The notes under the pieces are model-generated. The model ran no database searches. It was not told the DNA's origin and was given only the letters and a program-made list of their open reading frames with translations. Of a DNA stretch of 64,000 bases, positions 52,374-60,718 are shown piece by piece. The position numbers and the translations under genes were made by a program. This stretch comes from Sporomusaceae bacterium. Its GTDB lineage: Bacteria > Bacillota > Negativicutes > Sporomusales > UBA7701. Every line of letters starts with the position of its first letter. The stretch's first letter is position 1. The stretch covers positions 62,001-126,000 of the forward strand of contig JAVKTQ010000005.1 of NCBI GenBank assembly GCA_031460455.1, in the 5' to 3' direction.

Positions 52374-52397
52374 GTGACAAGACAACTGTAATGTCAC
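52374..52397. promoter_or_regulatory. candidate NiaR operator
   Basis: GTGACA (52374-52379) and TGTCAC (52392-52397) form an inverted repeat with a 12-bp spacer that itself holds GACAACTGT. It covers the expected transcription start of nadABC, an ideal place for repression. Confidence 0.6.
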
Positions 52398-52445
52398 ATT
52401 GGCCGCTGCCCCAGCGGGGCACGGCGGTTGCCGGGAGGTAAAGAC

Positions 52446-53351
52446 ATGGACAAGCTTGCCAGAGAGATACAAAAACTCAAACACGACCGCCACGCGCTCA
52501 TCCTGGCGCATAACTACCAGCTCGACGAAGTGCAGGCGGTGGCCGACCATGTCGGCGACTCGTTCCATCTGAGCAAAATCGCCGCCCAAACCGACTGCGC
52601 CGCCATCGTTTTCGCCGGCGTCCGCTTCATGGCCGAGACGGCCAAAATCCTCGCGCCCGCCAAAACCGTCCTCCTGCCCGAACCTGACGCCGGCTGCCCG
52701 CTGGCCGACACCATCGCCGCCGCGGACGTGGAAAACCTCAGGCGGCTCCATCCCGGCGCCCCCGTCGTCTGCTACATCAACTCCTCCGCCGCAGTAAAAG
52801 CGCTCAGCGACATCTGCTGCACCTCGGCGAACGCCGTCAAAGTCGTCGCCTCGCTCCCCGCCGCCAAAGTCATCTTCGTCCCCGACGCCAACCTCGGCGC
52901 ATACGTCGCCAAACGCCTGCCCGCCAAAGAACTCGTACTGTGGAAAGGGACCTGCGTTACCCACGCCAAAGTCGCGCCGCGCGACATCCTCGCCGTGCGG
53001 GAAAAACACCCCGCCGCGAAAATCCTCGTCCACCCCGAGTGCGCGCCCGCCGTCGTCGAAATGGCCGACTTCGCCGGCAGCACCGCCGACATCATCCGCT
53101 ACGCGGCAAGCTCCCGCGCGCCCGTCCTCGCGATCGGCACCGAAGCCGGCGTGCTCAGCGCCATCAAAGCCGCCCGGCCGGACAGACAGGTTTTCCTCCT
53201 CCACCCCGGACTGGTCTGCCCCAACATGAAGAAAACGCGCCTCGCAAGCATCCATGACGCCCTGCTCCACAACCGGCAGCAGATAGCCGTCGACGCCACG
53301 GTCGCCGGCAAAGCCAGCCAGGCCATCACCCGCATGCTCGGGGTGGTTTGA
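52446..53351 (+). CDS. nadA: quinolinate synthase
   Basis: A 301-residue enzyme: ILAHNYQLDEVQAVADHVGDS at the start, then FAGVRFMAETAKIL, VVCYINSSAAVKA, and conserved cluster Cys in ICCTSANA, HPEC and LVCPNMKKT. It joins iminoaspartate and dihydroxyacetone phosphate to quinolinate with a 4Fe-4S cluster. The ATG at 52446 has GGGAGGT 6 nt upstream. The stop abuts nadB. Confidence 0.95.
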   Translation: MDKLAREIQKLKHDRHALILAHNYQLDEVQAVADHVGDSFHLSKIAAQTDCAAIVFAGVRFMAETAKILAPAKTVLLPEPDAGCPLADTIAAADVENLRRLHPGAPVVCYINSSAAVKALSDICCTSANAVKVVASLPAAKVIFVPDANLGAYVAKRLPAKELVLWKGTCVTHAKVAPRDILAVREKHPAAKILVHPECAPAVVEMADFAGSTADIIRYAASSRAPVLAIGTEAGVLSAIKAARPDRQVFLLHPGLVCPNMKKTRLASIHDALLHNRQQIAVDATVAGKASQAITRMLGVV

Positions 53352-54935
53352 ATGGCACGCGGTTATATCGCCCCCGAATGCCTGCGCCCGGAAAAACTGG
53401 CGCAACGCAACTGCGACATCGCCGTCGTCGGCGCGGGCATCGCCGGCATGACGGTCGCCCTGTCGCTCGCCCCCCGGCTCAAAGTGGCCCTCCTCAGCAA
53501 ACAACCCCTCGCCGCCAGCAGCACATACAAAGCCCAGGGCGGCATGGCCGTCGCGGTCGGTCCCGACGACAGCGCCGCCGACCACATCGCCGACACCCTG
53601 AAAGTGGGGCAGGGGGTGTGCCGGGAAGAAGCGGTCGACATCCTCGTCCGCGAAGGCCCCGCCGCCCTGGAATACCTACAATCCCTGGGGGCGGCCTTCT
53701 CCTCGGCCCCAGGCGGCCTCGACCTCGCCAGAGAGGCGGGCCACTCCCGCCGGCGGGTAGTCCACTACTACGACCATACCGGCAGGCATATCGCCGAAAC
53801 GCTGGCCGCCGAAGCCGCAAGGCGGACCAACATAACGCCGCTCGACGACTGCTTCCTTCTCGACATAACGACAAACCGCGACGGTTGCTGCGGCTGTATC
53901 GCCGCCCAGGGCGGCCGTCTGTTTCACCTCCGCGCCGCGGCCGTCGTCGTCGCCACCGGCGGCTACAGCGGCCTTTTCAGTCGCTCCACCAACGAAGCCT
54001 CCGCCGGCGGCGACGGCATCGCCGCCGCCTACCGGGCCGGGGCCGCCCTCGCCGACCTGGAATTCGTCCAGTTCCACCCCACCGCCGCCACCCTGCCGTC
54101 CGGCAAAGTCTTCCTGCTCACCGAAGCGCTGCGGGGCGAAGGCGCCGTCCTGCGCAACGCGCAGGGCCAGCGGTTCATGGCCGCCTACCATCAGAGCGGC
54201 GAGCTCGCCCCCCGCGACGAAGTATCCCGCGCCATCCTGCGCGAAACCGCCCGCCAGAGCGGCGGCCCCGTTTTCCTCGACGCCCGGCGTCTCGGCAGGC
54301 AGCACCTGGCGGGCCGCTTCCGTCACGTCTACGGCGAACTGGCCGAAAACGGCCTCCTCCTCGAACGCGACCTCATCCCCGTAGCCCCCGCCGCCCATTA
54401 CACCATCGGCGGCATCAAAACCGACCTGTGGGGCCGCACCACCGTAGCCTCCCTGTACGCGTGCGGCGAAGCCGCGGCCACCGGCGTCCACGGCGCCAAC
54501 CGCCTGGCCAGCAACTCCCTCCTTGAAGGCGTCGTCTTCGGGCGGCGGACGGCGGCCCACATCAACGGCGTCCGCGGCGTACCGCGAACCGTCGGCGGCT
54601 TCTCGCCCGGCGGCGTGGCCACGCCCGGCCGCGCCCTGCCGGGCCTCGGAGCGCGGCTCGACCGCGTCGCCGGGGTGGTGCGGCGGGGCGAAGAACTGGC
54701 GGCAACGCTCGACTGGCTGCGCGCCGGCGGCGCAGGCATGCCGGTCAGCGCCGCCGACCGGCCCGCCTGCCATACGGTCAACGCCTGCCAACTCGCGGAA
54801 TTGCTGCTGGCCGCCGCCCTCCTGCGCACCGAAAGCCGCGGCGTCCACTACCGCGAGGACTATCCCGCGAAAAACGACGAAGCTTTCCGCAGGCACAGCT
54901 TGCAGCAATGGGGAAGAAAGGCGGTAATCGAATGA
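53352..54935 (+). CDS. nadB: L-aspartate oxidase
   Basis: A 527-residue flavoprotein: DIAVVGAGIAGMTVALSLAP, then AQGGMAVAVG, HHYDHTGRH-like YYDHTGRHIAETL, EFVQFHPTA, HYTIGGIKTDLWGRTTV and GANRLASNSLLEGVVFG. It oxidises aspartate to iminoaspartate, with fumarate or another acceptor under anaerobic conditions. Directly after the nadA stop, and overlapping nadC by 4 nt. Confidence 0.95.
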   Translation: MARGYIAPECLRPEKLAQRNCDIAVVGAGIAGMTVALSLAPRLKVALLSKQPLAASSTYKAQGGMAVAVGPDDSAADHIADTLKVGQGVCREEAVDILVREGPAALEYLQSLGAAFSSAPGGLDLAREAGHSRRRVVHYYDHTGRHIAETLAAEAARRTNITPLDDCFLLDITTNRDGCCGCIAAQGGRLFHLRAAAVVVATGGYSGLFSRSTNEASAGGDGIAAAYRAGAALADLEFVQFHPTAATLPSGKVFLLTEALRGEGAVLRNAQGQRFMAAYHQSGELAPRDEVSRAILRETARQSGGPVFLDARRLGRQHLAGRFRHVYGELAENGLLLERDLIPVAPAAHYTIGGIKTDLWGRTTVASLYACGEAAATGVHGANRLASNSLLEGVVFGRRTAAHINGVRGVPRTVGGFSPGGVATPGRALPGLGARLDRVAGVVRRGEELAATLDWLRAGGAGMPVSAADRPACHTVNACQLAELLLAAALLRTESRGVHYREDYPAKNDEAFRRHSLQQWGRKAVIE

Positions 54936-55762
54936 ACGGACTGGCCCTCGACCGGATCCTGCGCCAAGCCTTGATCGAAGACATCGGCCACGGCGACATC
55001 ACCAGCGAAGCGATCTTCGCCCCCGACCACCAATCCGCGGGCTGGCTCATAGCCAAACAGGACGTGGTCCTGGCCGGGCGCGAAGTATTCGCGCGGGTTT
55101 TCTCGCTCCTGGACGGGAACGTCGCCGTAACCTTTGCCAACGCCGACGGCGACCGCATCGGCGCCGGGCAAAAGTTTGCCCGCCTCCAGGGACCGACGCG
55201 CCCGCTGCTCACCGGCGAGCGGGTGGCGCTCAACTTCCTCCAGCGCCTCACCGGCATCGCCACCGAAACGGCCCGCTGCGTCGCGGCCTGCGGCCATCGC
55301 CCCGTCGTCATCGTCGATACCCGCAAAACCACCCCCGGCCTCAGGATGCTCGAAAAATACGCCGTCACCGTCGGCGGCGGCAAAAACCACCGCCTCGGCC
55401 TGGACTCGATGGCGCTCATCAAAGACAACCACATCAAAGCCGCCGGCGGTATCGCCGCAGCCGTGGGGAAAGTGCGGGCCGCCGTCTCGCCGTTCGTAAA
55501 AATCGAAGTCGAAGTCGAAGAACTCGCTCAGCTACACGAAGCCCTGGCCGCCGGCGTCGACGTCATCATGCTCGACAACATGCCGCCGGCCAAGATCGAG
55601 GAAGCGGTGCGGATCATCGACCGCCGCGCCCTCGTCGAAGTATCCGGCAACATCACCCTGGAGAAAATCGTCGCCCTCGCCGCCGGCGGCGTCGACATCA
55701 TCTCCAGCGGCGCCCTCACCCATTCCGTCAAGGCCGCGGATATAAGCATGCGCCTGGAATAA
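54932..55762 (+). CDS. nadC: nicotinate-nucleotide pyrophosphorylase (quinolinate phosphoribosyltransferase)
   Basis: A 276-residue enzyme: ALIEDIGHGDITSEAIF, ERVALNFLQRLTGIAT, VDTRKTTPGLRMLEKYAV, GGGKNHRLGLDSMALIKDNH split as VGGGKNHR and LIKDNHIKA, EVEVEELAQ, MLDNMPP and EVSGNITLE. It turns quinolinate and PRPP into nicotinate mononucleotide. The ATG at 54932 overlaps the nadB stop. A terminator follows at 55781. Confidence 0.95.
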   Translation: MNGLALDRILRQALIEDIGHGDITSEAIFAPDHQSAGWLIAKQDVVLAGREVFARVFSLLDGNVAVTFANADGDRIGAGQKFARLQGPTRPLLTGERVALNFLQRLTGIATETARCVAACGHRPVVIVDTRKTTPGLRMLEKYAVTVGGGKNHRLGLDSMALIKDNHIKAAGGIAAAVGKVRAAVSPFVKIEVEVEELAQLHEALAAGVDVIMLDNMPPAKIEEAVRIIDRRALVEVSGNITLEKIVALAAGGVDIISSGALTHSVKAADISMRLE

Positions 55763-55780
55763 CTAAATCTGCACACAAAA

Positions 55781-55808
55781 AACCTCCGGCTCGTCGCCGG
55801 AGGTTTTG
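55781..55808 (+). terminator. terminator of nadABC
   Basis: 10-bp stem AACCTCCGGC/GCCGGAGGTT with a 5-nt loop, continuing into TTTT. Confidence 0.85.
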
Positions 55809-55851
55809 CCGTTTTTCCGCATACCGCCGTTTCTTTTCGCCGACAATACAT

Positions 55852-56376
55852 CTAGGCCTTGAAAGCAGGCGCATTATTAAGCCAGCCGCGTTTGGCCATA
55901 AGCTTTTTGACCGAAGCGCCGAAAACCGCTTTTCTGACGATAACCTTGAAAAAAATCAGGCCGACATCGGCGCGGACGGACTCGGTAAGCCCCCTGGCCG
56001 CAAAAGTAATGCCGAGAAGCAGGTTGAACGACATCAGATTGGCGATCTCCTGGTCATTAAACTTCGCGCCTTCGGGGAGCTGATAAGCGACCACCGGCTT
56101 CGGCGGCGTCCCGTGGGGCAGTGGCACATTTTCCTTGAGCAAAAACTCCTGTATTTCCTTGGCGATCGGCTGATGAACGCTGACCTTCGCATCCCGCAGC
56201 TTGTCCCTCAGCTCCTGGTCCTGCGCCAGATTATAGGCCACCTCCTCATTGCGCATCGTCGTCTCGCTTATGGCGAGAAAATACCATAAATTCGCCGCCT
56301 CCATAACATTCAGCGGCCTTATCTCGCCATCCAAAAACGGTTCGAAATTATCATGGATAACATCGAAGATATTCAT
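55852..56376 (-). CDS. DUF3231-like helical protein
   Basis: A 174-residue helical protein. The pattern MEAANLWYFLAISETTMRNE, then KEIQEFLLKENVPLPHGTPP and QEIANLMSFNLLLGITFAAR fits DUF3231-type, ferritin-like proteins found in endospore formers. GGAGGGGG lies 6 nt before the ATG. Function unknown. Confidence 0.65.
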   Translation of the reverse strand: MNIFDVIHDNFEPFLDGEIRPLNVMEAANLWYFLAISETTMRNEEVAYNLAQDQELRDKLRDAKVSVHQPIAKEIQEFLLKENVPLPHGTPPKPVVAYQLPEGAKFNDQEIANLMSFNLLLGITFAARGLTESVRADVGLIFFKVIVRKAVFGASVKKLMAKRGWLNNAPAFKA

Positions 56377-56531
56377 ATTTGCCCCCTCCTAATACACTAA
56401 CTCCTTCTAGTATGGGTAAAGGAGGAAGAATTATGAACGCCTTTACGCAACCTCGGAAACTCATCCGGGGAGGGCGCTCGTGCTGAGAATACTGGCCATC
56501 GCCCCCGCGCCATTCCCGACCCACCCCCCGA

Positions 56532-56560
56532 TTGACAAATAGCCCTGAGGTATTTATTAT
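56532..56560 (+). promoter_or_regulatory. sigma-A promoter upstream of the amidotransferase gene
   Basis: TTGACA (56532-56537) and TATTAT (56555-56560) with a 17-bp spacer. Transcription should start near 56567, only about 10 nt before the hairpin below. Confidence 0.75.
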
Positions 56561-56575
56561 AAAAGTGAGCAACGA

Positions 56576-56609
56576 AGCCCGAAGGGAAAACCCTTTGGGT
56601 TATTTTTTT
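56576..56609 (+). terminator. leader terminator between promoter and amidotransferase gene
   Basis: AGCCCGAAGGG AAAA CCCTTTGGGTT (one mismatch, one GU) followed by TATTTTTTT. It lies after the promoter and ends 18 nt before the ATG, so most transcripts may stop here unless readthrough occurs. Confidence 0.7.
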
Positions 56610-56626
56610 GAAACACGGGTGCCGCA

Positions 56627-57334
56627 ATGAAAAAACTGCTTATCATAAAAACCGGAACGACCTTCCCGTCGATCCGGCAAAAACACGGCGATTTCGAAGA
56701 CTATATCATCGGGCAGCTCGGCATCCCGGCGGGCGACGTTGTCGTCGCCCCCGTCTTTATCGCCCAAACCATGCCGGCGCTCAAGGACGTTTCCGCCGTC
56801 ATCGTAACCGGCTCGCACGCCATGGTCACCGACCGGGAGAACTGGAGCAGGCGTCTCGCCTACTGGCTCAGGCACGTGTGCGGCGCCTCCGTGCCCGTTC
56901 TCGGCCTCTGCTACGGCCACCAGATCATCGCCGACGCCTGGGGCGGAACCGTCGGCTACCACCCCCGCGGCCGGGAAGTGGGCGCCGTCGAAATCCAGCT
57001 CACCGACGCAGGCGAACGCGACCCGTTGCTGAGCTGCCTGCCGGCAAAATTCCCCGGCCACGTCTTCCACGCCCAGACCGTTCTAAAGCTGCCTCCCGCT
57101 GCCAGCCTGCTGGCCGCCAACGCCTTCGAACCCCATCATGCCTTCGTAATCCACGACAACATCTGGGGCGTCCAGTTCCATCCCGAATTCAACGCGGCAG
57201 TGATGCTCGCCTATATCGAGGAAGAAAGCCCGGCGCTGCTCCGGGAAGGCTTCGATATCGATAAACTGAAAAATTCGCTGGCAGATAACTCTTACGGGCA
57301 GCGCCTCCTGCGCCGGTTTATCAGCCTCGCCTAA
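56627..57334 (+). CDS. class I glutamine amidotransferase-like protein
   Basis: A 235-residue GATase1 domain of the GMP-synthase-like type: VIVTGSHAMVTDRENWSRRL, nucleophile Cys in VLGLCYGHQIIADAWGG, FHAQTV and catalytic His in GVQFHPEF. It may be a stand-alone glutamine or gamma-glutamyl hydrolase. The ribosome site is poor. It lies behind a leader terminator, which suggests control by readthrough. Confidence 0.85.
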   Translation: MKKLLIIKTGTTFPSIRQKHGDFEDYIIGQLGIPAGDVVVAPVFIAQTMPALKDVSAVIVTGSHAMVTDRENWSRRLAYWLRHVCGASVPVLGLCYGHQIIADAWGGTVGYHPRGREVGAVEIQLTDAGERDPLLSCLPAKFPGHVFHAQTVLKLPPAASLLAANAFEPHHAFVIHDNIWGVQFHPEFNAAVMLAYIEEESPALLREGFDIDKLKNSLADNSYGQRLLRRFISLA

Positions 57335-57441
57335 AACAAGTTCCGGCCGTGCCGGCCCTTTTTTTGCCCGGCGGCATTTGAAAACCGGCCGGCAAGTGAT
57401 AAAATTGTTATGAAATTTATCGGCTGGGCGGAGGAAAACAC

Positions 57442-58086
57442 ATGAACGCCATCACAGCAAAAATCATCGTCATCGCCGCGGCGGCCCTGCTCGCCGGCCT
57501 TGCCGGCTGCGCCCCGCAAGCCGCGCCCGTCGCGCCGCCGCCCACAAAACCCGCCGCCCATAAACCCGCCGCCCCCGCCGTCGACCAGGCCCAGGCGGCC
57601 GCAGCCGAAAACCTCTTCGCCAGCGGCCGCAAACACTACGAGCAATACGACTACCGGGCAGCGGTCGCCGACTACGACCGGGCCATCGCCGCCGACCCCG
57701 CCAACCACAAAATCTACACCGCCAAAGGCATCGCCCTCTGCTTCGAAGGCGACTACCAGGGCGGCGTGGCCCTCATCCACAAAACCCTCGACATGCGTCC
57801 CGACTATGTCCCCGCCTTCTACGACATGGCCATGGCCTACAAACTCCAGGACGACCTCGACAACTCGCTCCTCTGGTTCGAAAAAACCCTCCAGGGCGAC
57901 CCCGCCAGCACCTGGAGCTACTACGGCATCGCCACCATCCACGCCGACCGCGGCAACACCCAGGAATCGCTCAAATACCTCAAAAAAGCCGTCGCCCTCG
58001 ACCAAAGCGTCAAAGAAGTCGCCCGCCGGCAGGACCACTTCGCCCGCATGCGCACCCTCCCGGAATTCCAGGCCGTCGTCCGCTAG
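57442..58086 (+). CDS. TPR-repeat lipoprotein
   Basis: A 214-residue protein with a lipoprotein signal (lipobox LAGC, Cys near residue 23), a Pro/Ala linker, and about four TPR units (GRKHYEQYDYRAAVADYDRA, KGIALCFEGDYQGGVALIHK, DMAMAYKLQDDLDNSLLWFE, GNTQESLKYLKKAVALD). It should sit at a membrane surface and bind other proteins. GGAGG precedes the ATG. Confidence 0.83.
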   Translation: MNAITAKIIVIAAAALLAGLAGCAPQAAPVAPPPTKPAAHKPAAPAVDQAQAAAAENLFASGRKHYEQYDYRAAVADYDRAIAADPANHKIYTAKGIALCFEGDYQGGVALIHKTLDMRPDYVPAFYDMAMAYKLQDDLDNSLLWFEKTLQGDPASTWSYYGIATIHADRGNTQESLKYLKKAVALDQSVKEVARRQDHFARMRTLPEFQAVVR

Positions 58087-58211
58087 CCACGGCCCCGCGT
58101 CCGGCTATCTGCCACGGAAAAAACCGGGTAAAATCAAACCCTATTCAAATACAGGCAAGCGACAATAAAAGAAAAGACCTGGCAACGCTTCTGCGAAAGG
58201 AAGTTTTCCCC

Positions 58212-58742
58212 ATGAACCAGATCGGCAATATCCAGGCGGGCGGCAGTACGACCGCTTCCCCGTATGCCAATCCGGCCCAGACGGTCAAGCCCCAGGACGA
58301 AAAACAAACAAAATCCCAGCAGTTGAGCGCAGCCTCCGGGGCCGCGCCGGCCGCCGCTCAGACCGTTTCGCCCCCCGGCGCCGACTATTCCCCGGCCTAC
58401 ACCGTCGAAATCAGCGAAGAAGGCGCCCAGCTAAGTTCACAACCTGCCCCGTCGTCCAACGCGGCTCCGGCCAACGCAGCTCCGACCGGCGCCCCGCCGG
58501 CAGGCCCGGCCCCCTCCGGCGCGGCAGCCGGCGCCACCCGGGCAAGCGAAACCGACGCCGACGACGACACCGGCACCACCAGCCTCGCCAGCTACAGCGA
58601 CTCCCAACTGCAGCAGATGCTCACCAGCGGTGCAATCACCCAGAGCGAATACAGCGCCGAAATCGCCAGGCGCGAAGCGGCGAAACAGGCCGCCGCCAGC
58701 GACCCCGCCCAGGAAAACACCCTCCTCGCCAACATCAAATAG
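58212..58742 (+). CDS. low-complexity hypothetical protein
   Basis: A 176-residue hydrophilic protein rich in Ala, Pro, Ser and Gln. Only the end looks folded: SYSDSQLQQMLTSGAITQSE, then YSAEIARREAAK, a short helical pair. The middle motif AYTVEISEEGAQLS resembles the N-terminal lead of some flagellar-type or Bacillus export proteins, but this is weak. AAAGGAAG precedes the ATG. No family recognised. Confidence 0.6.
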   Translation: MNQIGNIQAGGSTTASPYANPAQTVKPQDEKQTKSQQLSAASGAAPAAAQTVSPPGADYSPAYTVEISEEGAQLSSQPAPSSNAAPANAAPTGAPPAGPAPSGAAAGATRASETDADDDTGTTSLASYSDSQLQQMLTSGAITQSEYSAEIARREAAKQAAASDPAQENTLLANIK

Positions 58743-58757
58743 CTCGCGACACTCCGG

Positions 58758-58789
58758 CGCCCTGACGTCTCTACGACGGCAGGGCGCCT
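58758..58789 (+). terminator. hairpin after the low-complexity gene
   Basis: GGCGCCCTG is mirrored by CAGGGCGCC around a 14-nt loop. There is no T-run; it runs straight into palindromic element A5, so termination here is uncertain. Confidence 0.4.
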
Positions 58790-58971
58790 CAGACTGGTGA
58801 TAAAGGCCCATCTGCGGCGTTGCTCCTCAGAGCGCTTGCTTGCGTACGTCCCAAAGTACGCGGCGCGGCGCGCTCGCACCCTTTCGGGTATAAGCGATCA
58901 CATCAACGCTAAAGCGTTGTGTGTCTGCTTATCCGGTGCGCCTTGCATCTGGACCTTTCTCACCAGTCTGA
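58789..58971. repeat. dispersed palindromic repeat, family A, copy 5
   Basis: Outer arms TCAGACTGGTGA (58789-58800) and TCACCAGTCTGA (58960-58971) pair perfectly over 12 bp; the interior is almost identical to copy 4. The 43-nt hairpin module is at 58890-58932. A further hairpin (ACCGTCTGCGG/CCGCAGACGGT) follows at about 58980-59007. Confidence 0.82.
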
Positions 58972-59135
58972 CTTTTTCTACCGTCTGCGGAGGACGCCGC
59001 AGACGGTAACCGGATGCCTTATAAGCACCGATAGACAGATTGAAAATATGATGTTAGAATAATACAATATTCGGCAAGTTTACCGAAAAGCACGAATGCA
59101 AAAAAGTACCCATAGGCCTGGATGGGAAGAAAAAG

Positions 59136-60257
59136 ATGAAGAAAATAACGGCGCTACTATCTTTTGCAGTAATCGCGTTTACCATCCTCAGCACGATAAA
59201 CGATCAATTGACGGAATACCGGGGAATTGATTACTTCATTGCGCTCAATGGCGTAAGCATCCTGCTCCTTATCTTCATTGCCTATGCTTTCTTTTCGGGG
59301 CATCGGAACGCCGCGCAGCATTCCCGCCCTGAAAACCGGGCGCTGTTCATGCATATGCCCGGCGCCGTAATGACGCTCGAAAAAGACTTCACCATCATTG
59401 ACGTCAACGAATTAATGAGGAAAGTCACCGGCTTTCACCCCGGCGCCATAAAAGGGAAAAAGTGCTATGACGTATTGGGCAACGGCGACATATGTTGCGA
59501 CTGCCTCGTGCAGAAAGCGCTCATATCCGGCAGACCGGAATGCGGCGCCCGGCTTAAATACGATAAAAACGGCCAACCAATATACGGCAAGCAAACAGTT
59601 ATCCCGATCAAAGACCAAGCCGGAAATATCGAATATGTCTATGAAATAGTAACAGATATAACCCAAGAAGTATCTTTGGAGAGGGAAAATCTCGACATCC
59701 TCATGGACATCGTAACCTCGATGGCCCATCTCATCGAAAGCCGCGACCCGTCCACAAGAACCCATTGCATCAACGTACAAAGCGTAGCCGTATCCATTGG
59801 GGAAATCATGGGCTTAAGCGACAAGGAACGCAAAGAACTCAGCATCGCCGCCATCCTCCACGACATCGGGAAAATAGGGATCCCCGAAGCCATTCTCAAC
59901 AAACCGCAGCGCCTGACAGAGGACGAATTTGCGATAATAAAGCGCCACCCGCAGATCGGCTACGACGCAATCAAGCATATCAAGCGGCTGCAAAACGTCA
60001 GCCAGGCCATTCAGGACCATCACGAACACTGCAACGGACAAGGATATCCCAACGGCAAAAAGAAAGACGACATACCTATGATTGCCAGGATTCTCGCCGT
60101 TGCCGACGTTTTTGAGGCCCTTACCTCCGACAGGGTATATCGGAGAGCAATGAGCTTAGAACAAGCGATAGACATAATACAGGCAGGAAAAGAGCAACAA
60201 TTCGATCCCATAGTAGTCGACGCATTACTGGCGCTGGTAGAGCAGCGAAACAAATAA
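59136..60257 (+). CDS. PAS / HD-GYP cyclic-di-GMP phosphodiesterase-like membrane protein
   Basis: A 373-residue protein: two membrane helices (about 4-21 and 31-53), a PAS domain (about 68-175) and an HD-GYP domain (about 185-373). HD-GYP residues are present (H242-D243 in ILHDIGKIGIPE; HHEHCNGQGYPNG), so it probably breaks down cyclic di-GMP. The PAS domain has a tight cysteine cluster, KCYDVLGNGDICCDC, which could bind metal or an Fe-S or haem group for sensing. GGAAG lies before the ATG. Confidence 0.9.
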   Translation: MKKITALLSFAVIAFTILSTINDQLTEYRGIDYFIALNGVSILLLIFIAYAFFSGHRNAAQHSRPENRALFMHMPGAVMTLEKDFTIIDVNELMRKVTGFHPGAIKGKKCYDVLGNGDICCDCLVQKALISGRPECGARLKYDKNGQPIYGKQTVIPIKDQAGNIEYVYEIVTDITQEVSLERENLDILMDIVTSMAHLIESRDPSTRTHCINVQSVAVSIGEIMGLSDKERKELSIAAILHDIGKIGIPEAILNKPQRLTEDEFAIIKRHPQIGYDAIKHIKRLQNVSQAIQDHHEHCNGQGYPNGKKKDDIPMIARILAVADVFEALTSDRVYRRAMSLEQAIDIIQAGKEQQFDPIVVDALLALVEQRNK

Positions 60258-60346
60258 TGGCCCGTTGCTTTAGCGAGGCCCTGCAATCGGGGGTTGCAGG
60301 GCTTCCTTGTGCATTATGGCGGCATGGACCATAAGGAGGAACAGGG

Positions 60347-60718
60347 ATGAAAAAAGCGCTGAAGTTTGTCGCCCAGCTTATTTTACTATGTGCGGTATCC
60401 TGGCTTGGCAACCAGATCGCCTTGCTGAGCGGCTTGCCCATTCCCGGCAACGTGTTTGGCATGATCTTATTGTTTTGCCTGCTTTGCCTCGGCGTGATAA
60501 AACTGCACTATATTCAGCAGGCGGCCGACTTCTTGCTCAAGCACATGTTGTTCTTCTTTGTGCCGATTGCCGTTGGGCTGATGAACTGGGGACAACTATT
60601 TTACGATCACGCGCTGGTATTGGCGGCGGCGGTCATAATCGGCGCCGTTGTTCCTTTCTGGCTTGTCGGCTTTCTTGCCCAGTATTCCGCCAAGGAGGAA
60701 AACCGGTGCAGCAATTGA
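60347..60718 (+). CDS. cidA: CidA/LrgA-family holin-like protein
   Basis: A 123-residue protein with four membrane helices and the LrgA/CidA pattern (LPIPGNVFGMILLFCLLCLG, FLLKHMLFFFVPIAVGLMNW). Such proteins act with a CidB/LrgB partner in murein-hydrolase control or small-acid transport. AAGGAGG precedes the ATG. It overlaps the next gene by 13 nt. Whether it is the Cid or Lrg type cannot be decided; the symbol is a convenience. Confidence 0.85.
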   Translation: MKKALKFVAQLILLCAVSWLGNQIALLSGLPIPGNVFGMILLFCLLCLGVIKLHYIQQAADFLLKHMLFFFVPIAVGLMNWGQLFYDHALVLAAAVIIGAVVPFWLVGFLAQYSAKEENRCSN

